A stretch of 64,000 bases of DNA, from the NCBI GenBank assembly GCA_013822765.1, contig PNKY01000008.1, positions 124,001 through 188,000 on the forward strand, written 5' to 3'. Below, one piece after another: positions 37,964-46,821 of the stretch. Each line of letters starts with the position of its first letter. Position 1 is the first letter of the stretch. The notes beneath the pieces are model-generated. The model made no database searches. It had not been told where the DNA came from and saw only the letters and a program-made list of their open reading frames with translations. The DNA comes from Rhodospirillum sp. Lineage in GTDB: Bacteria > Pseudomonadota > Alphaproteobacteria > Dongiales > Dongiaceae. The position numbers and the translations under genes were made by a program.

Positions 37964-38185
37964 TTACTCCGGAAACTTGCTGACGACGGTGAACAAGAGA
38001 GTACCCACCAGCACGACGGTGAACGACCAGCCATAGAGCGTGATCGAGAACGGCTGCACCAGCATCAGGATGCCGAGCGCGATCAGCGCAACCGCGACGT
38101 TCTCCATCACGCCGCGACGAACCCAGCGCGGCCAGCGCTTCTTCGTTGCGCTCGTGATCGGCGTCGATTGCGGCTGCATGCTCAT
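37964..38185 (-). CDS. Small two-helix membrane protein in the ABC operon
   Basis: A 73-residue protein. A basic N-terminal part (KKRWPRWVRRG) is followed by two hydrophobic segments (about 30-45 and 51-68). The ATG at 38185 overlaps the permease stop as ATGA, and the first ATPase gene begins three bases after its stop, so it is clearly part of the transporter operon. It may be an accessory subunit, like the small membrane protein found in glycerol-type ABC operons. I do not recognise the family. Confidence 0.75.
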   Translation of the reverse strand: MSMQPQSTPITSATKKRWPRWVRRGVMENVAVALIALGILMLVQPFSITLYGWSFTVVLVGTLLFTVVSKFPE

Positions 38186-39135
38186 TTCCGCACCGCTCCG
38201 AAGGTGATGCCGCGCAGCAGGTGCTTGCGCAACAGCACGGTGAAGACCACGACCGGGATCAGGAACAGGGTAGTACCCGCACCGACCGCCGGCCAATCCA
38301 TTCCGCCCTCGCCGATGATGGTCGGGATGAAGGGCGGCGCGGTCTGCGCCTCGCCCGAGGTCAGCAGGACCGCGAAGGCATATTCGTTCCAGGCGAAGAT
38401 CAGGCAGAAGATCGAGGTCGCGGCGATGCCGGTTGCGGCCTGTGGCAGCACGACCTTGAAGAAAGCCTGCAGCCGCGTGTAACCGTCGATCATCGCGGCG
38501 TCCTCGTACTCCCGCGGAATCTCGTCGATGAAGCCCTTGAGCAGCCAGACCGCCAGCGACACGTTCACCGCGGTATAGAGCAGGATCATGCCGAGCGCGG
38601 AATCCGACAAGCCGACCTCGCGGTACATCAGATAGATCGGGATCGCCACCGCGATCGGCGGCATCATGCGCGTCGACAGGATGAAGAACATCAAATCGTC
38701 CTTCAGCGGGATCTTGAAGCGCGAGAAGGCGTAGGCCGCGAACGTGCCCAGCGACACCGCGAGGAAGGTCGAGCCGAAGGCGATGATCAGCGAGTTGATG
38801 AAGCGCGGCACGTAGTTCGACAGGCCGGCAATCACCATTTCCCGCTTCCTGGTGACCTCGTCGCATGCGCCTTCGGGCGGGCCGAGCGCCGCGATGTATT
38901 CGTCGGTCTGGCGCGTGCGCGTGGTGAAGAGGTTGCAGTAACCCTCGAGCGAGGGATTGAACACGACCTTGGGCGGATAGGAGATCGAATCCGGCGGCGT
39001 CTTCCAGGCCGTCGCGAAGATCCAGGCCAGCGGCACCATGGTGATGACGGCGTAAAGGATGACCAGGAACCCGGCCACGCCCTTCGACGTGGCGGACGGT
39101 TCTACGACAGAATGCGCCGTGCTGATGCCGCTCAT
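38182..39135 (-). CDS. CUT1 sugar ABC transporter permease, MalG type
   Basis: A 317-residue inner-membrane permease with six helices and the EAA-loop motif EYEDAAMIDGYTRLQAFFKVVLP (about 210-232) that docks onto the ATPases. The start at 39135 overlaps the upstream permease by ATGA. An unusual insert of about 35 residues between the first two helices (TRTRQTDEYIAALGPPEGACDE) contains acidic residues and may lie in the periplasm. Confidence 0.93.
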   Translation of the reverse strand: MSGISTAHSVVEPSATSKGVAGFLVILYAVITMVPLAWIFATAWKTPPDSISYPPKVVFNPSLEGYCNLFTTRTRQTDEYIAALGPPEGACDEVTRKREMVIAGLSNYVPRFINSLIIAFGSTFLAVSLGTFAAYAFSRFKIPLKDDLMFFILSTRMMPPIAVAIPIYLMYREVGLSDSALGMILLYTAVNVSLAVWLLKGFIDEIPREYEDAAMIDGYTRLQAFFKVVLPQAATGIAATSIFCLIFAWNEYAFAVLLTSGEAQTAPPFIPTIIGEGGMDWPAVGAGTTLFLIPVVVFTVLLRKHLLRGITFGAVRK

Positions 39136-40085
39136 CGCTGCTTCACCTTGTTCAGTGCCCGCACATAGATGTTGGCGAGGCCGAAGACCACCACGAACAG
39201 GATGATCGCGAACGCCGAGGAATAGCCGGTGCGATAGGCCTCGAAGGCCTGGCGTTTGAGCGTGATGGAGGCGAGCTCGGTGGTGGAGCCCGGGCCGCCG
39301 CCGGTCAGCAGCATCACCATGTCGAACATCTTGAAGTTCTCGATGCCGCGGAACAGCACCGCCAGCATGATGAAGGGCAGCGCCATCGGCAGCGTGATGG
39401 ACCAGAACTGCCGCCACCGCGAGGCCCGGTCCACCTCCGCCGCCTCATAGATGTAGTCCGGGATGGAGCGCAGGCCGGCGAGGCAGATCAGCATCACGTA
39501 CGGCGTCCACATCCAGGTGTCGACGATCACGATCGCCCACGGCGCCAGCGTGACGGAGCCGAGCATCTCGAACGAAGACGGCGGGATGCCGGTGAAGAAC
39601 GAGACGACGTAATTGAAAAGCCCGATCTGCGGCTGATAGAGGAACTTCCAGAAATTGCCCACCACCGCCGGCGACAGCATCATCGGGATGAGGATGATGG
39701 TCGTCCAGAAGGCATGACCGCGGAACTTACGGTCAATCAGGTAGGCCAGGCCGAAGCCGATCAGGGTCTGGAACAGGATGGTCCAGAACACGAAATGCGC
39801 GGTCGCCTGCATCGCGGCCCAGACTTCCGGCGAGCTCAGGATGTCCTGGTACCATTTCAGCCCGACATTCACGACCTTGCGGTTGGGCCGGTTCGACGCG
39901 TAGTTGGTGAAGCTCAGATAGATGGTCCAGAACAGCGGGAAGATGTTGATCGCCAGCAGCAGGACCATGGTCGGCCCGACGAACAGCCAGGCGATCGACT
40001 TGTCGGACAAGCCGCGGAGGCTCCGCCCCACGCTCGGCGGTGTCGCGCTTGCGACGCGATCGGCGATGGCATTGATATCGGGCAT
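39132..40085 (-). CDS. CUT1 sugar ABC transporter permease, MalF type
   Basis: A 317-residue permease with six predicted helices and the EAA loop YEAAEVDRASRWRQFWSITLP (about 213-233). It pairs with the MalG-type permease encoded by the next, overlapping gene. It lies 72 bases after the binding-protein stop; that gap holds a strong hairpin. Confidence 0.93.
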   Translation of the reverse strand: MPDINAIADRVASATPPSVGRSLRGLSDKSIAWLFVGPTMVLLLAINIFPLFWTIYLSFTNYASNRPNRKVVNVGLKWYQDILSSPEVWAAMQATAHFVFWTILFQTLIGFGLAYLIDRKFRGHAFWTTIILIPMMLSPAVVGNFWKFLYQPQIGLFNYVVSFFTGIPPSSFEMLGSVTLAPWAIVIVDTWMWTPYVMLICLAGLRSIPDYIYEAAEVDRASRWRQFWSITLPMALPFIMLAVLFRGIENFKMFDMVMLLTGGGPGSTTELASITLKRQAFEAYRTGYSSAFAIILFVVVFGLANIYVRALNKVKQR

Positions 40086-40102
40086 AAGGGTCCTGGCTCC
40101 TG

Positions 40103-40135
40103 CGGCATCTCCGGATATTGAGTCCGGAGATGCCG
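40103..40135 (-). repeat. Perfect 13-bp hairpin after the binding-protein gene
   Basis: CGGCATCTCCGGA (40103-40115) and TCCGGAGATGCCG (40123-40135) form a perfect stem with a 7-base loop between the binding-protein stop and the MalF-type permease start. There is no T-tract. Such structures commonly stabilise the upstream mRNA and so raise binding protein over membrane subunits. Confidence 0.7.
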
Positions 40136-40157
40136 TCGCGGGAGTATATGCGAACTG

Positions 40158-41474
40158 CTAGATCTTGCCTTCTTCCTGGAAGATCGCAGTCCAATCCTGA
40201 ATCAAGCCGTCGAGGGCTTCCTTGGCCGTGCCCTTATCGGCCACGACGTAGTCATGCAACCGCTTCTGCATCGCCTGGAGCAGCGAGGCATAGGCCGGCT
40301 CCTGCCAGAAATCCTGAACGCCGCCCATCGCTTCCAGGAACTGCGCGGCAAATGGCTGCGAGTCCTTGAAGCTGGGGTCGTTCAGCACTGCGTTGTGGCA
40401 GGCATAGCCGCCCAGCGACCACCATTTCTTCTGCACGTCCGGCTGGGCGAACCATTTTACGTAGTTGAGCGCGCCTTCCATGTTGTCGGTGTTGGCGACC
40501 ACCGAGATGCCCTGGCCGCCGAGCGTGGAGGCCGCAACCTTCTGGCCGGGATTGACGAAGAAGCCGGTGACCTTGCCGACCTGCTCGTCCTTCGCCATGC
40601 CGGGCATGAAGGCGAACCAGTTCATCATCATTGCGACCTGGCCGGATTTGAAGGCGTCGAGGCCCTCACCCATGTAGCTGTCGGTGTAGCCCGGAGGGGT
40701 GCAGCACTTGTAGATTGCCTTGTACATCTCGAGACCCGCGATCGCGTCCGCCGAGTTGACCGCGCCCTCCATGTCGTACTTGCCGGGCGTGTTCTCGTAC
40801 TTGAACCCGTACGGATAGAGCGCTGAAGTGGCGCCCATGGTGATGCCTTCCGACGCGCGCTCGGTGAAGATGGCAGCACCATACACGGTCTTGCCGTCGA
40901 TCTTGCGGCCTTGGAAGAATTCCGCCGTCTCCTTGAGCTCGGTCCAGGTCTTGGGCGGCACGAGGTCGCGGTTGTACTTCGCCTTGTATTCGGCGGCGAT
41001 CTCCGGATTCTCGAACCAGTCCTTGCGATAGAACCAGCCGTTGGCATCGCCCATCGCCGGCAGCGCCCAGTAGTTGGGCGTGCCCTTCGGCCAGGTGGAG
41101 TACGCATAGACGGTCGCCGGCGCGAAGTCCGACATCTTGATTCCTTCCTTGTCGAAGAAATCATTCAGCTTCACGTAGTAGCCGTTCTCGGCGGAGCCGC
41201 CGATCCACTGCGAATCGCCGATCAGCAGGTCGCACAGCTTGCCGCCGGAATTCAGTTCGTTGAGCATGCGGTCGGCGAAGTTCGGCCACGGCACGAACTC
41301 GAACTTCATCGTGGTGCCGCTTGCCTTCTCGAAATCCTTGGACAGTTCGACCAGAGCATTGGCGGGGTCCCAAGCGGCCCAGCACAAGGTCAATTCGTCG
41401 GCTTGCGCCGCGCCGGTTGGCGCGAGTGCAAAGAGTGCGGCCAGCGCGCCTGCGCTCGCCAAGAGCTTCTTCAT
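40158..41474 (-). CDS. CUT1 sugar/polyol-binding periplasmic protein
   Basis: A 438-residue extracellular solute-binding protein family 1 member. It has a signal peptide ending near AAQA (about 1-23), followed by DELTLCWAAWDPANALVELSKDFEKASG, a GIKMSDFAPATVYAYSTWPKG block and several Trp residues suited to sugar stacking. The ATG at 41474 has GGGAGG upstream and is set by the signal peptide. It heads the twelve-gene transporter and Dha-kinase operon. The ligand is unknown; the neighbouring kinase suggests a polyol or short sugar. Confidence 0.92.
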   Translation of the reverse strand: MKKLLASAGALAALFALAPTGAAQADELTLCWAAWDPANALVELSKDFEKASGTTMKFEFVPWPNFADRMLNELNSGGKLCDLLIGDSQWIGGSAENGYYVKLNDFFDKEGIKMSDFAPATVYAYSTWPKGTPNYWALPAMGDANGWFYRKDWFENPEIAAEYKAKYNRDLVPPKTWTELKETAEFFQGRKIDGKTVYGAAIFTERASEGITMGATSALYPYGFKYENTPGKYDMEGAVNSADAIAGLEMYKAIYKCCTPPGYTDSYMGEGLDAFKSGQVAMMMNWFAFMPGMAKDEQVGKVTGFFVNPGQKVAASTLGGQGISVVANTDNMEGALNYVKWFAQPDVQKKWWSLGGYACHNAVLNDPSFKDSQPFAAQFLEAMGGVQDFWQEPAYASLLQAMQKRLHDYVVADKGTAKEALDGLIQDWTAIFQEEGKI

Positions 41475-41625
41475 GCGATGTTCCTCCCGTTGTTGAGTGC
41501 CGCTCCCGGACGCTCTGCCGCCGGGAGACCCCAACCCCGCCCACTTGGTCGTGGCTGGGCTTGTTGTGCTTGTTCGCTGCCGCCGTTGCCGCGCTCTGAC
41601 CGAACTGGAGCGGCCTCGTCGTGAT

Positions 41626-41651
41626 GTTTAGTAATACACAAAATACTAAAC
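41626..41651. promoter_or_regulatory. Inverted-repeat operator GTTTAGTA-N10-TACTAAAC
   Basis: Perfect 8-base arms GTTTAGTA (41626-41633) and TACTAAAC (41644-41651). A further half-site GTTTAGTG lies at 41667-41674. They overlap the predicted promoter of the transporter/dha operon, so a bound repressor would block it. The likely binder is the LacI-family regulator encoded at 41858. The 383 bases between 41474 and 41858 hold no other coding sequence that I can support. Confidence 0.62.
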
Positions 41652-41658
41652 ACTGCAA
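41631..41658 (-). promoter_or_regulatory. Possible promoter of the transporter/dha operon
   Basis: On the minus strand TTGCAG (41658-41653), a 16-base spacer and TATTAC (41636-41631). The spacer is occupied by the TACTAAAC operator arm. The predicted leader to the binding-protein ATG is about 150 bases. Confidence 0.42.
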
Positions 41659-41753
41659 TGAACTTTGTTTAGTGATGCCAAGCCGGTTTATTGCTGCAAT
41701 GCAGCATTTCTTGATGAATTCTTGTTCAGGGAAGCGTGCAGAGGACCGACAAG

Positions 41754-41776
41754 TACTAAACCGATGCCTACTAAAC
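41754..41776. promoter_or_regulatory. Two direct TACTAAAC half-sites
   Basis: TACTAAAC occurs at 41754-41761 and again at 41769-41776, 15 bases apart, about 85-100 bases upstream of the LacI gene. They are the same 8-mer as the right arm of the operator at 41626-41651. They probably serve the regulator's own promoter or allow looping between the divergent promoters. Confidence 0.5.
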
Positions 41777-41857
41777 TCAACAACACGTCAACCGCCATGA
41801 GGTATTTCCCTCAGAAATGAGTTGCGCACGTCAAATCCGCGTCGCTAAGGTGCGCGC

Positions 41858-42895
41858 ATGTCAAATCGTCATCGGCGAACCACCCTCGTTGATGTTGCTG
41901 AGGCGGCGGGCGTCAGCCTCGCCACCGTCGACCGCGTGCTCAATCACCGGCCTGGCGTGAGCCCACGCACCATGGAGCGCGTGGAGCAATCGCTGGTGCG
42001 CCTCGGCTATCGGCCCGATCCGGCGGCGGTGCGCCTGGCGCGCGGCATCCAGTACCAGTTCTGCTTCGTGCTGCCCTCGGGCACCAACACCTTCATGAGC
42101 CTGCTCGCCTCGCAGGTCGATCGCACCCTGATGTCCCTCGCCGAGCAGCAGGCGTACGGCGACGTGCTGCGCGTCGATGTGTTCGATCCCAACGTGCTGG
42201 CGAGCACCCTGCGCGGCTTGATCGGCCGCTATCACGGCGTCGCGACCGTGGCGCTCGACCATCCGGTCGTGCGCGAGGCCATCGACGCGATGGTCGAAGC
42301 CGGCATGGTGGTGGTGACGCTGGTGTCCGACGTGCCGAACTCGCGCCGTCACCGCTATGTCGGGATCGACAATTCGGCGGCGGGTCGCACCGTCGCGACC
42401 TTGATGGGGCGCTTCGCCGGCCACCGCAAGGGACCGGTGGGGCTGATCGCGGGCAGCCTTGCCTTGCGCGATCACGCCGAGCGCATGTTCGGCTTCCAGC
42501 AGGTGATCGCGTCGGAGTTTCCGCACCTGCGCACCCTGCCCGTGCTTGAAGGCCGCGACGAGACGCAACGCTGCCGGCAGGTCGCTGAGAAGCTGCTGGC
42601 CGAGCAGCCGCACCTGGTCGGGATCTATTCCGTCGGCGCCGGCAATCGTGGCATCGCCGAGGCGCTGGAAGCGGCCGGGCGTGCGCGCGACGTCGTTTTC
42701 ATCGCGCACGAACTGACCGACTTCTCGCGCCGCTACCTGATGCACGGCACCATGGCCGCCATCATCAACCAGGACCCCGGACATGAGGCGCGCTCGGCGG
42801 CGCGCATCCTGCTGGCGCGTTGCACCAATCAGCCCGTGATCGACGATCAAGAGCGGATTCGGATCGACATTTTCCTGCGCGATAATCTCCCCTGA
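41858..42895 (+). CDS. LacI-family transcriptional regulator of the xyl/dha locus
   Basis: A 345-residue LacI/GalR regulator. The N-terminal helix-turn-helix is TLVDVAEAAGVSLATVDRVLNHR (about 9-31) with the hinge helix at about 50-62, followed by a periplasmic-binding-like sensor domain (about 65-345). The recognition helix has ATVDRVLN rather than the common TVSRVLN, a variant seen in a rhizobial-type subgroup, which fits the atypical AT-rich half-sites upstream. It is followed by xylB after 15 bases and diverges from the transporter operon. It probably represses both arms. Confidence 0.93.
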   Translation: MSNRHRRTTLVDVAEAAGVSLATVDRVLNHRPGVSPRTMERVEQSLVRLGYRPDPAAVRLARGIQYQFCFVLPSGTNTFMSLLASQVDRTLMSLAEQQAYGDVLRVDVFDPNVLASTLRGLIGRYHGVATVALDHPVVREAIDAMVEAGMVVVTLVSDVPNSRRHRYVGIDNSAAGRTVATLMGRFAGHRKGPVGLIAGSLALRDHAERMFGFQQVIASEFPHLRTLPVLEGRDETQRCRQVAEKLLAEQPHLVGIYSVGAGNRGIAEALEAAGRARDVVFIAHELTDFSRRYLMHGTMAAIINQDPGHEARSAARILLARCTNQPVIDDQERIRIDIFLRDNLP

Positions 42896-42910
42896 TCAGG
42901 ACGCGCTTCC

Positions 42911-44368
42911 ATGTATATCGGCATCGACCTCGGCACCTCTGCCATCAAATGCATTCTCATTGGTGAAGACGGCCGCGTGATCGCGACTGCATCGGAACCG
43001 CTGCAGGTGAGCCGCCCCAAGCCCGGACACTCCGAGCAGGGCCCGGAGAGCTGGTGGCAGGCGACCCTCGCCGGCTTCGACAATCTCGCCAAGCAGGCGC
43101 CGCGCGAGATGGCCGCGGTGCGCGGCATCGGCCTTTCTGGCCAGCAGCACGGCGCGACCTTGCTGGACAAAGCCGGCAACGTGCTGCGCCCTTGCATCCT
43201 GTGGAACGATGTGCGGTCAGCGAAGGAGTGCCACGAGCTGGTGGCGCGCCTGCCCGACCTGCCCCGCATCACAGGCAATCCGACTTTGCCGGGCTTCACC
43301 GCGCCCAAGCTGGTGTGGGTGAAGAAGCACGAGCCCGAGATCTTCGCGCGGGTCGCCAAAGTGCTGCTGCCCAAGGCCTATCTGCGCTACCGGTTGAGCG
43401 GCGAGTTCATCGAGGATATGTCCGACGCCTCCGGCACCGGCTGGCTGGATGTCGGCAAGCGCGCCTGGTCGAAGGCCGCGTTGGAGGCAACCGACCTGTC
43501 GCTCGATCAAATGCCGGCGCTGGTCGAAGGCACCGCACAAGCGGGGCGCCTGCGGGCGGAGCTGGCGGAGCGCTGGGGCATGGCGCAGCCGCCGGTCATC
43601 GCCGGCAGCGCGGGCGATAACGCGGCCGGCGCGATTGCGCTCGGCGCCATCAAACCGGGGGATGCGTTCGTGTCGCTCGGCACCTCGGGCGTGCTGTGGG
43701 CGACGACGGCAGGCTTCGCGCCCAATACGACCGCGGCGGTCCATGCCTTTTGCCATTGCGTGCCGAATACCTGGCACCAGATGGGCGTGATCCTGTCGGC
43801 GGCATCGTGCCTCTCGTGGCTGTCGGGCGTGGTGGGGGTCGCGGAAGGCGAGCTGCTGAAGGAACTCGGCGACACCGCCGAGCGTCCAGCCCCGGTGGTG
43901 TTCCTGCCTTATCTCTCCGGCGAGCGCACGCCGCACAACGATGCCGACATCCGCGGCGCGTTTGCCGGCATGTCGCACGACACCTCGCGCGGCACCCTCG
44001 CGCAGGCGGTGATGGAAGGCGTGGCCTTCGCCATGCGCGACTGCCTGGAGGCATTGCAAGCGGCAGGCACGCAGCTGTCATCGCTGGATGCGATCGGCGG
44101 CGGCGCGCGCTCGCGGCTGTGGCTCTCCATCATCGCCAATGTGCTGAGCCTGCCGGTCAACCGCCTCGCCGACAGCGAGGTTAGCGGCGCCATGGGTGGC
44201 GCGCTGCTGGGCCGCATGGCGGCGACCGGCGAGCCGGCGACGGTCGTCTGCAAGCCGCCGAAGCGGATGGAGACGCTGGAGCCGCGTGCGGCCACCCGCG
44301 ATGCCTATTCCGAATCCTATGCGCGTTATCGCAAGTTATATCCCGCCATCAAGGAGGCGACCCGATGA
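42911..44368 (+). CDS. xylB: Xylulokinase
   Basis: FGGY-family carbohydrate kinase that phosphorylates D-xylulose. The 485-residue protein opens with the phosphate-binding [15 protein letters not shown], has [12 protein letters not shown] (about 77-88), the GDNAAGA catalytic-aspartate segment in the middle, and [17 protein letters not shown] in the second half. Length and motifs fit XylB better than glycerol or ribulokinase. It overlaps xylA by ATGA. Confidence 0.92.
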   Translation: MYIGIDLGTSAIKCILIGEDGRVIATASEPLQVSRPKPGHSEQGPESWWQATLAGFDNLAKQAPREMAAVRGIGLSGQQHGATLLDKAGNVLRPCILWNDVRSAKECHELVARLPDLPRITGNPTLPGFTAPKLVWVKKHEPEIFARVAKVLLPKAYLRYRLSGEFIEDMSDASGTGWLDVGKRAWSKAALEATDLSLDQMPALVEGTAQAGRLRAELAERWGMAQPPVIAGSAGDNAAGAIALGAIKPGDAFVSLGTSGVLWATTAGFAPNTTAAVHAFCHCVPNTWHQMGVILSAASCLSWLSGVVGVAEGELLKELGDTAERPAPVVFLPYLSGERTPHNDADIRGAFAGMSHDTSRGTLAQAVMEGVAFAMRDCLEALQAAGTQLSSLDAIGGGARSRLWLSIIANVLSLPVNRLADSEVSGAMGGALLGRMAATGEPATVVCKPPKRMETLEPRAATRDAYSESYARYRKLYPAIKEATR

Positions 44369-45678
44369 GCAAGTTCTTCGGACCAGAGCAGCCGATCCCC
44401 TATGAAGGGCCCAACTCCAAGAACCCCCTCGCCTTCAAGTATTACGACCCGGACAAGAAAGTGCTGGGCAAGCGCATGGAGGATCACCTGCGCTTCGCCG
44501 TGTGCTATTGGCACAGCTTCGTGTGGCCGGGCGGCGATCCGTTCGGCGGCGAGACATTCCTGCGCCCCTGGATGCAGGCCGGCGATCCGATGGCGCTGGC
44601 GAAGCAGAAGGCCGACGTCGCGTTCGAGCTGTTCCGCCTGGTGCGCGCGCCGTTCTTCACCTTCCACGATCGCGACGTGGCGCCGGAAGGCTCCACCATC
44701 GCGGAATCCAATCGCAACGTCCGCCAGATCGCCGAGGTCTTCGCGCGCAAGATGCAGGAGAACAAGGTCGGGCTGCTGTGGGGCACCGCCAACCTGTTCT
44801 CCAACCGGCGTTACATGGCGGGCGCCGCCACCAATCCAGACCCGGAAGTGTTCGCCTATGCCGCGGCGCAGGTGAAGAACGTGCTGGAGATCACGCACGA
44901 GCTGGGCGGCGTCAACTACGTGCTGTGGGGCGGCCGCGAGGGCTACGAGACCTTGCTCAACACCGACCTTAGGCGCGAACTGGACCAGTATGGCCGGTTC
45001 CTCTCCATGGTGGTCGACCACAAGAAGAAGATCGGCTTCAAGGGCACCATCCTGATCGAGCCCAAGCCGCGCGAGCCGACCAAGCACCAGTATGATTTCG
45101 ACGTCGCCTCGGTCTACGGCTTCCTCAAGCGCTATGGCCTGGAGAACGAGGTGAAGGTGAATATCGAGGCCAACCACGCGACCCTTGCGGGCCACTCGTT
45201 CGAGCACGAGATCGCGCTGGCGGAGGCGCTCGGCATCTTCGGCTCGATCGATATGAACCGCGGCGATGCGCAGCTCGGCTGGGACACCGACCAGTTCCCC
45301 AACAACATTCCGGAGATCGCCTACGCGATGTACCACATCGTGCAGGGCGGCGGCTTCACGACCGGCGGCCTCAATTTCGACGCCAAGATCCGGCGCCAGT
45401 CGACAGATCCCGACGACCTACTGCATGGCCATATCGGCGGCATGGATGTCGGCGCGCGCGGGCTGCTGATCGCGGCCAAGATGATCGAAGACGGCGCCCT
45501 CACCCGCCATGTGAAAGACCGCTATGCGGCCTGGGACAGCCCGGAAGGAAAGGCTATCCTGTCGGGAGAGCGATCGCTGGCGGACTTGGCGACGCGGGTC
45601 GAGGCGAAGAATGCCGAGCCGCAGCCGTGCTCCGGCAAGCAGGAGTATCTTGAGAACCTGGTGAACAGCTATATGTGA
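44365..45678 (+). CDS. xylA: Xylose isomerase
   Basis: Interconverts D-xylose and D-xylulose with two divalent metal ions. The 437-residue protein has the family signatures [12 protein letters not shown] (catalytic His region, about 97-108), [16 protein letters not shown] (metal ligands), [17 protein letters not shown] and [17 protein letters not shown]. All expected metal-binding acidic residues appear to be present. It is translationally coupled to xylB. D-xylose, or xylitol entering as xylulose, could therefore be used by this locus. Confidence 0.96.
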   Translation: MSKFFGPEQPIPYEGPNSKNPLAFKYYDPDKKVLGKRMEDHLRFAVCYWHSFVWPGGDPFGGETFLRPWMQAGDPMALAKQKADVAFELFRLVRAPFFTFHDRDVAPEGSTIAESNRNVRQIAEVFARKMQENKVGLLWGTANLFSNRRYMAGAATNPDPEVFAYAAAQVKNVLEITHELGGVNYVLWGGREGYETLLNTDLRRELDQYGRFLSMVVDHKKKIGFKGTILIEPKPREPTKHQYDFDVASVYGFLKRYGLENEVKVNIEANHATLAGHSFEHEIALAEALGIFGSIDMNRGDAQLGWDTDQFPNNIPEIAYAMYHIVQGGGFTTGGLNFDAKIRRQSTDPDDLLHGHIGGMDVGARGLLIAAKMIEDGALTRHVKDRYAAWDSPEGKAILSGERSLADLATRVEAKNAEPQPCSGKQEYLENLVNSYM

Positions 45679-45738
45679 TCACCATCCGGCCGACGCGGCG
45701 CGAGACCGCGCGGCCGCTTCAATTGGGAGGAGCATTCC

Positions 45739-46800
45739 ATGGCGATGACGACCATCAAAGGGCCGGCGATCTTTCTTGCGCAGTATGCCGGCGACGCGGC
45801 GCCGTACAATTCCCTGGACTCGATTTGCAAGTGGGCCGCCAGCCTCGGCTTCAAGGGCGTACAGATGCCAAGCTGGGACGGAAGGCTGTTCGATCTCAAG
45901 AAAGCGGCCGAATCCAAGAGCTACTGCGACGACGTGAAGGCGACCGCCGCCAAGCACGGCATCCAGATCACCGAGCTCTCGACCCATCTGCAGGGCCAGC
46001 TGGTCGCGGTCCATCCGGCCTATGACGAGGCGTTTGACGGCTTCGCCGCCCCGCAGGTGCGCAGCAATCCGAAGGCGCGCACGGAATGGGCGGTCGACCA
46101 GCTGATGCTGGCCGCCAAGGCCTCGCAGAACCTGGGCCTGACCGAGCATGCGACCTTCTCCGGCGCGCTCGCCTGGCCCTATTTCTATCCCTGGCCGCAG
46201 CGGCCCGCAGGTTTGGTCGAAACGGCGTTCGACGAACTGGCAAAGCGCTGGAAGCCGATCCTCGACGCATTCGACAAGGTCGGCGTCAACGTCTGCTACG
46301 AGATCCATCCGGGCGAGGACCTGCACGACGGCGCGACGTTCGAGATGTTCCTGGAGCGGGTAAACAACCATCCGCGCTGCAACATCCTCTACGATCCGTC
46401 GCACTTCGTGCTGCAGGCGCTCGACTATCTGCAGTACATCGACATCTATCACGAGCGCATCAAGATGTTCCACGTGAAGGACGCGGAGCTCAATCCGAAC
46501 GGCCGCACCGGCGTCTATGGCGGGTTCCAGTCCTGGGTCAACCGGGCAGGACGCTTCCGCTCGCTCGGTGACGGCCAGGTCGACTTCAGCGCCATCTTCT
46601 CCAAGTTCGCGCAGCACGGCTTCCAGGGCTGGGCGGTGCTGGAGTGGGAATGCTGCATCAAGGATTCCGAGCAAGGCGCCCGCGAAGGCGCCATCTTCAT
46701 CCGCGATCACATCATCCAGGTGGCGGCGCGGGCGTTCGACGATTTCGCGGCGGGCGGCGCGGACCTCGCAGCCAACCGGCGCATGCTGGGCATTCGATAG
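45739..46800 (+). CDS. TIM-barrel sugar isomerase/epimerase (AP endonuclease 2 family)
   Basis: A 353-residue protein of the xylose-isomerase-like TIM-barrel family that includes IolE and other sugar epimerases or isomerases. Metal-site candidates are the Glu in CYEIHPGEDL, the Asp in NILYDPSHF, the His in FHVKDAEL and the Glu in VLEWECC. The GTGVYGG-like segment and closing WECCIKDSEQGAREG are typical of a subgroup found next to Gfo/Idh genes. The ATG at 45739 has GGGAGGAG upstream, 60 bases after xylA. The substrate is unknown. Confidence 0.85.
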   Translation: MAMTTIKGPAIFLAQYAGDAAPYNSLDSICKWAASLGFKGVQMPSWDGRLFDLKKAAESKSYCDDVKATAAKHGIQITELSTHLQGQLVAVHPAYDEAFDGFAAPQVRSNPKARTEWAVDQLMLAAKASQNLGLTEHATFSGALAWPYFYPWPQRPAGLVETAFDELAKRWKPILDAFDKVGVNVCYEIHPGEDLHDGATFEMFLERVNNHPRCNILYDPSHFVLQALDYLQYIDIYHERIKMFHVKDAELNPNGRTGVYGGFQSWVNRAGRFRSLGDGQVDFSAIFSKFAQHGFQGWAVLEWECCIKDSEQGAREGAIFIRDHIIQVAARAFDDFAAGGADLAANRRMLGIR

Positions 46801-46821
46801 AAACGCAGAGAGGGAAAGAAC

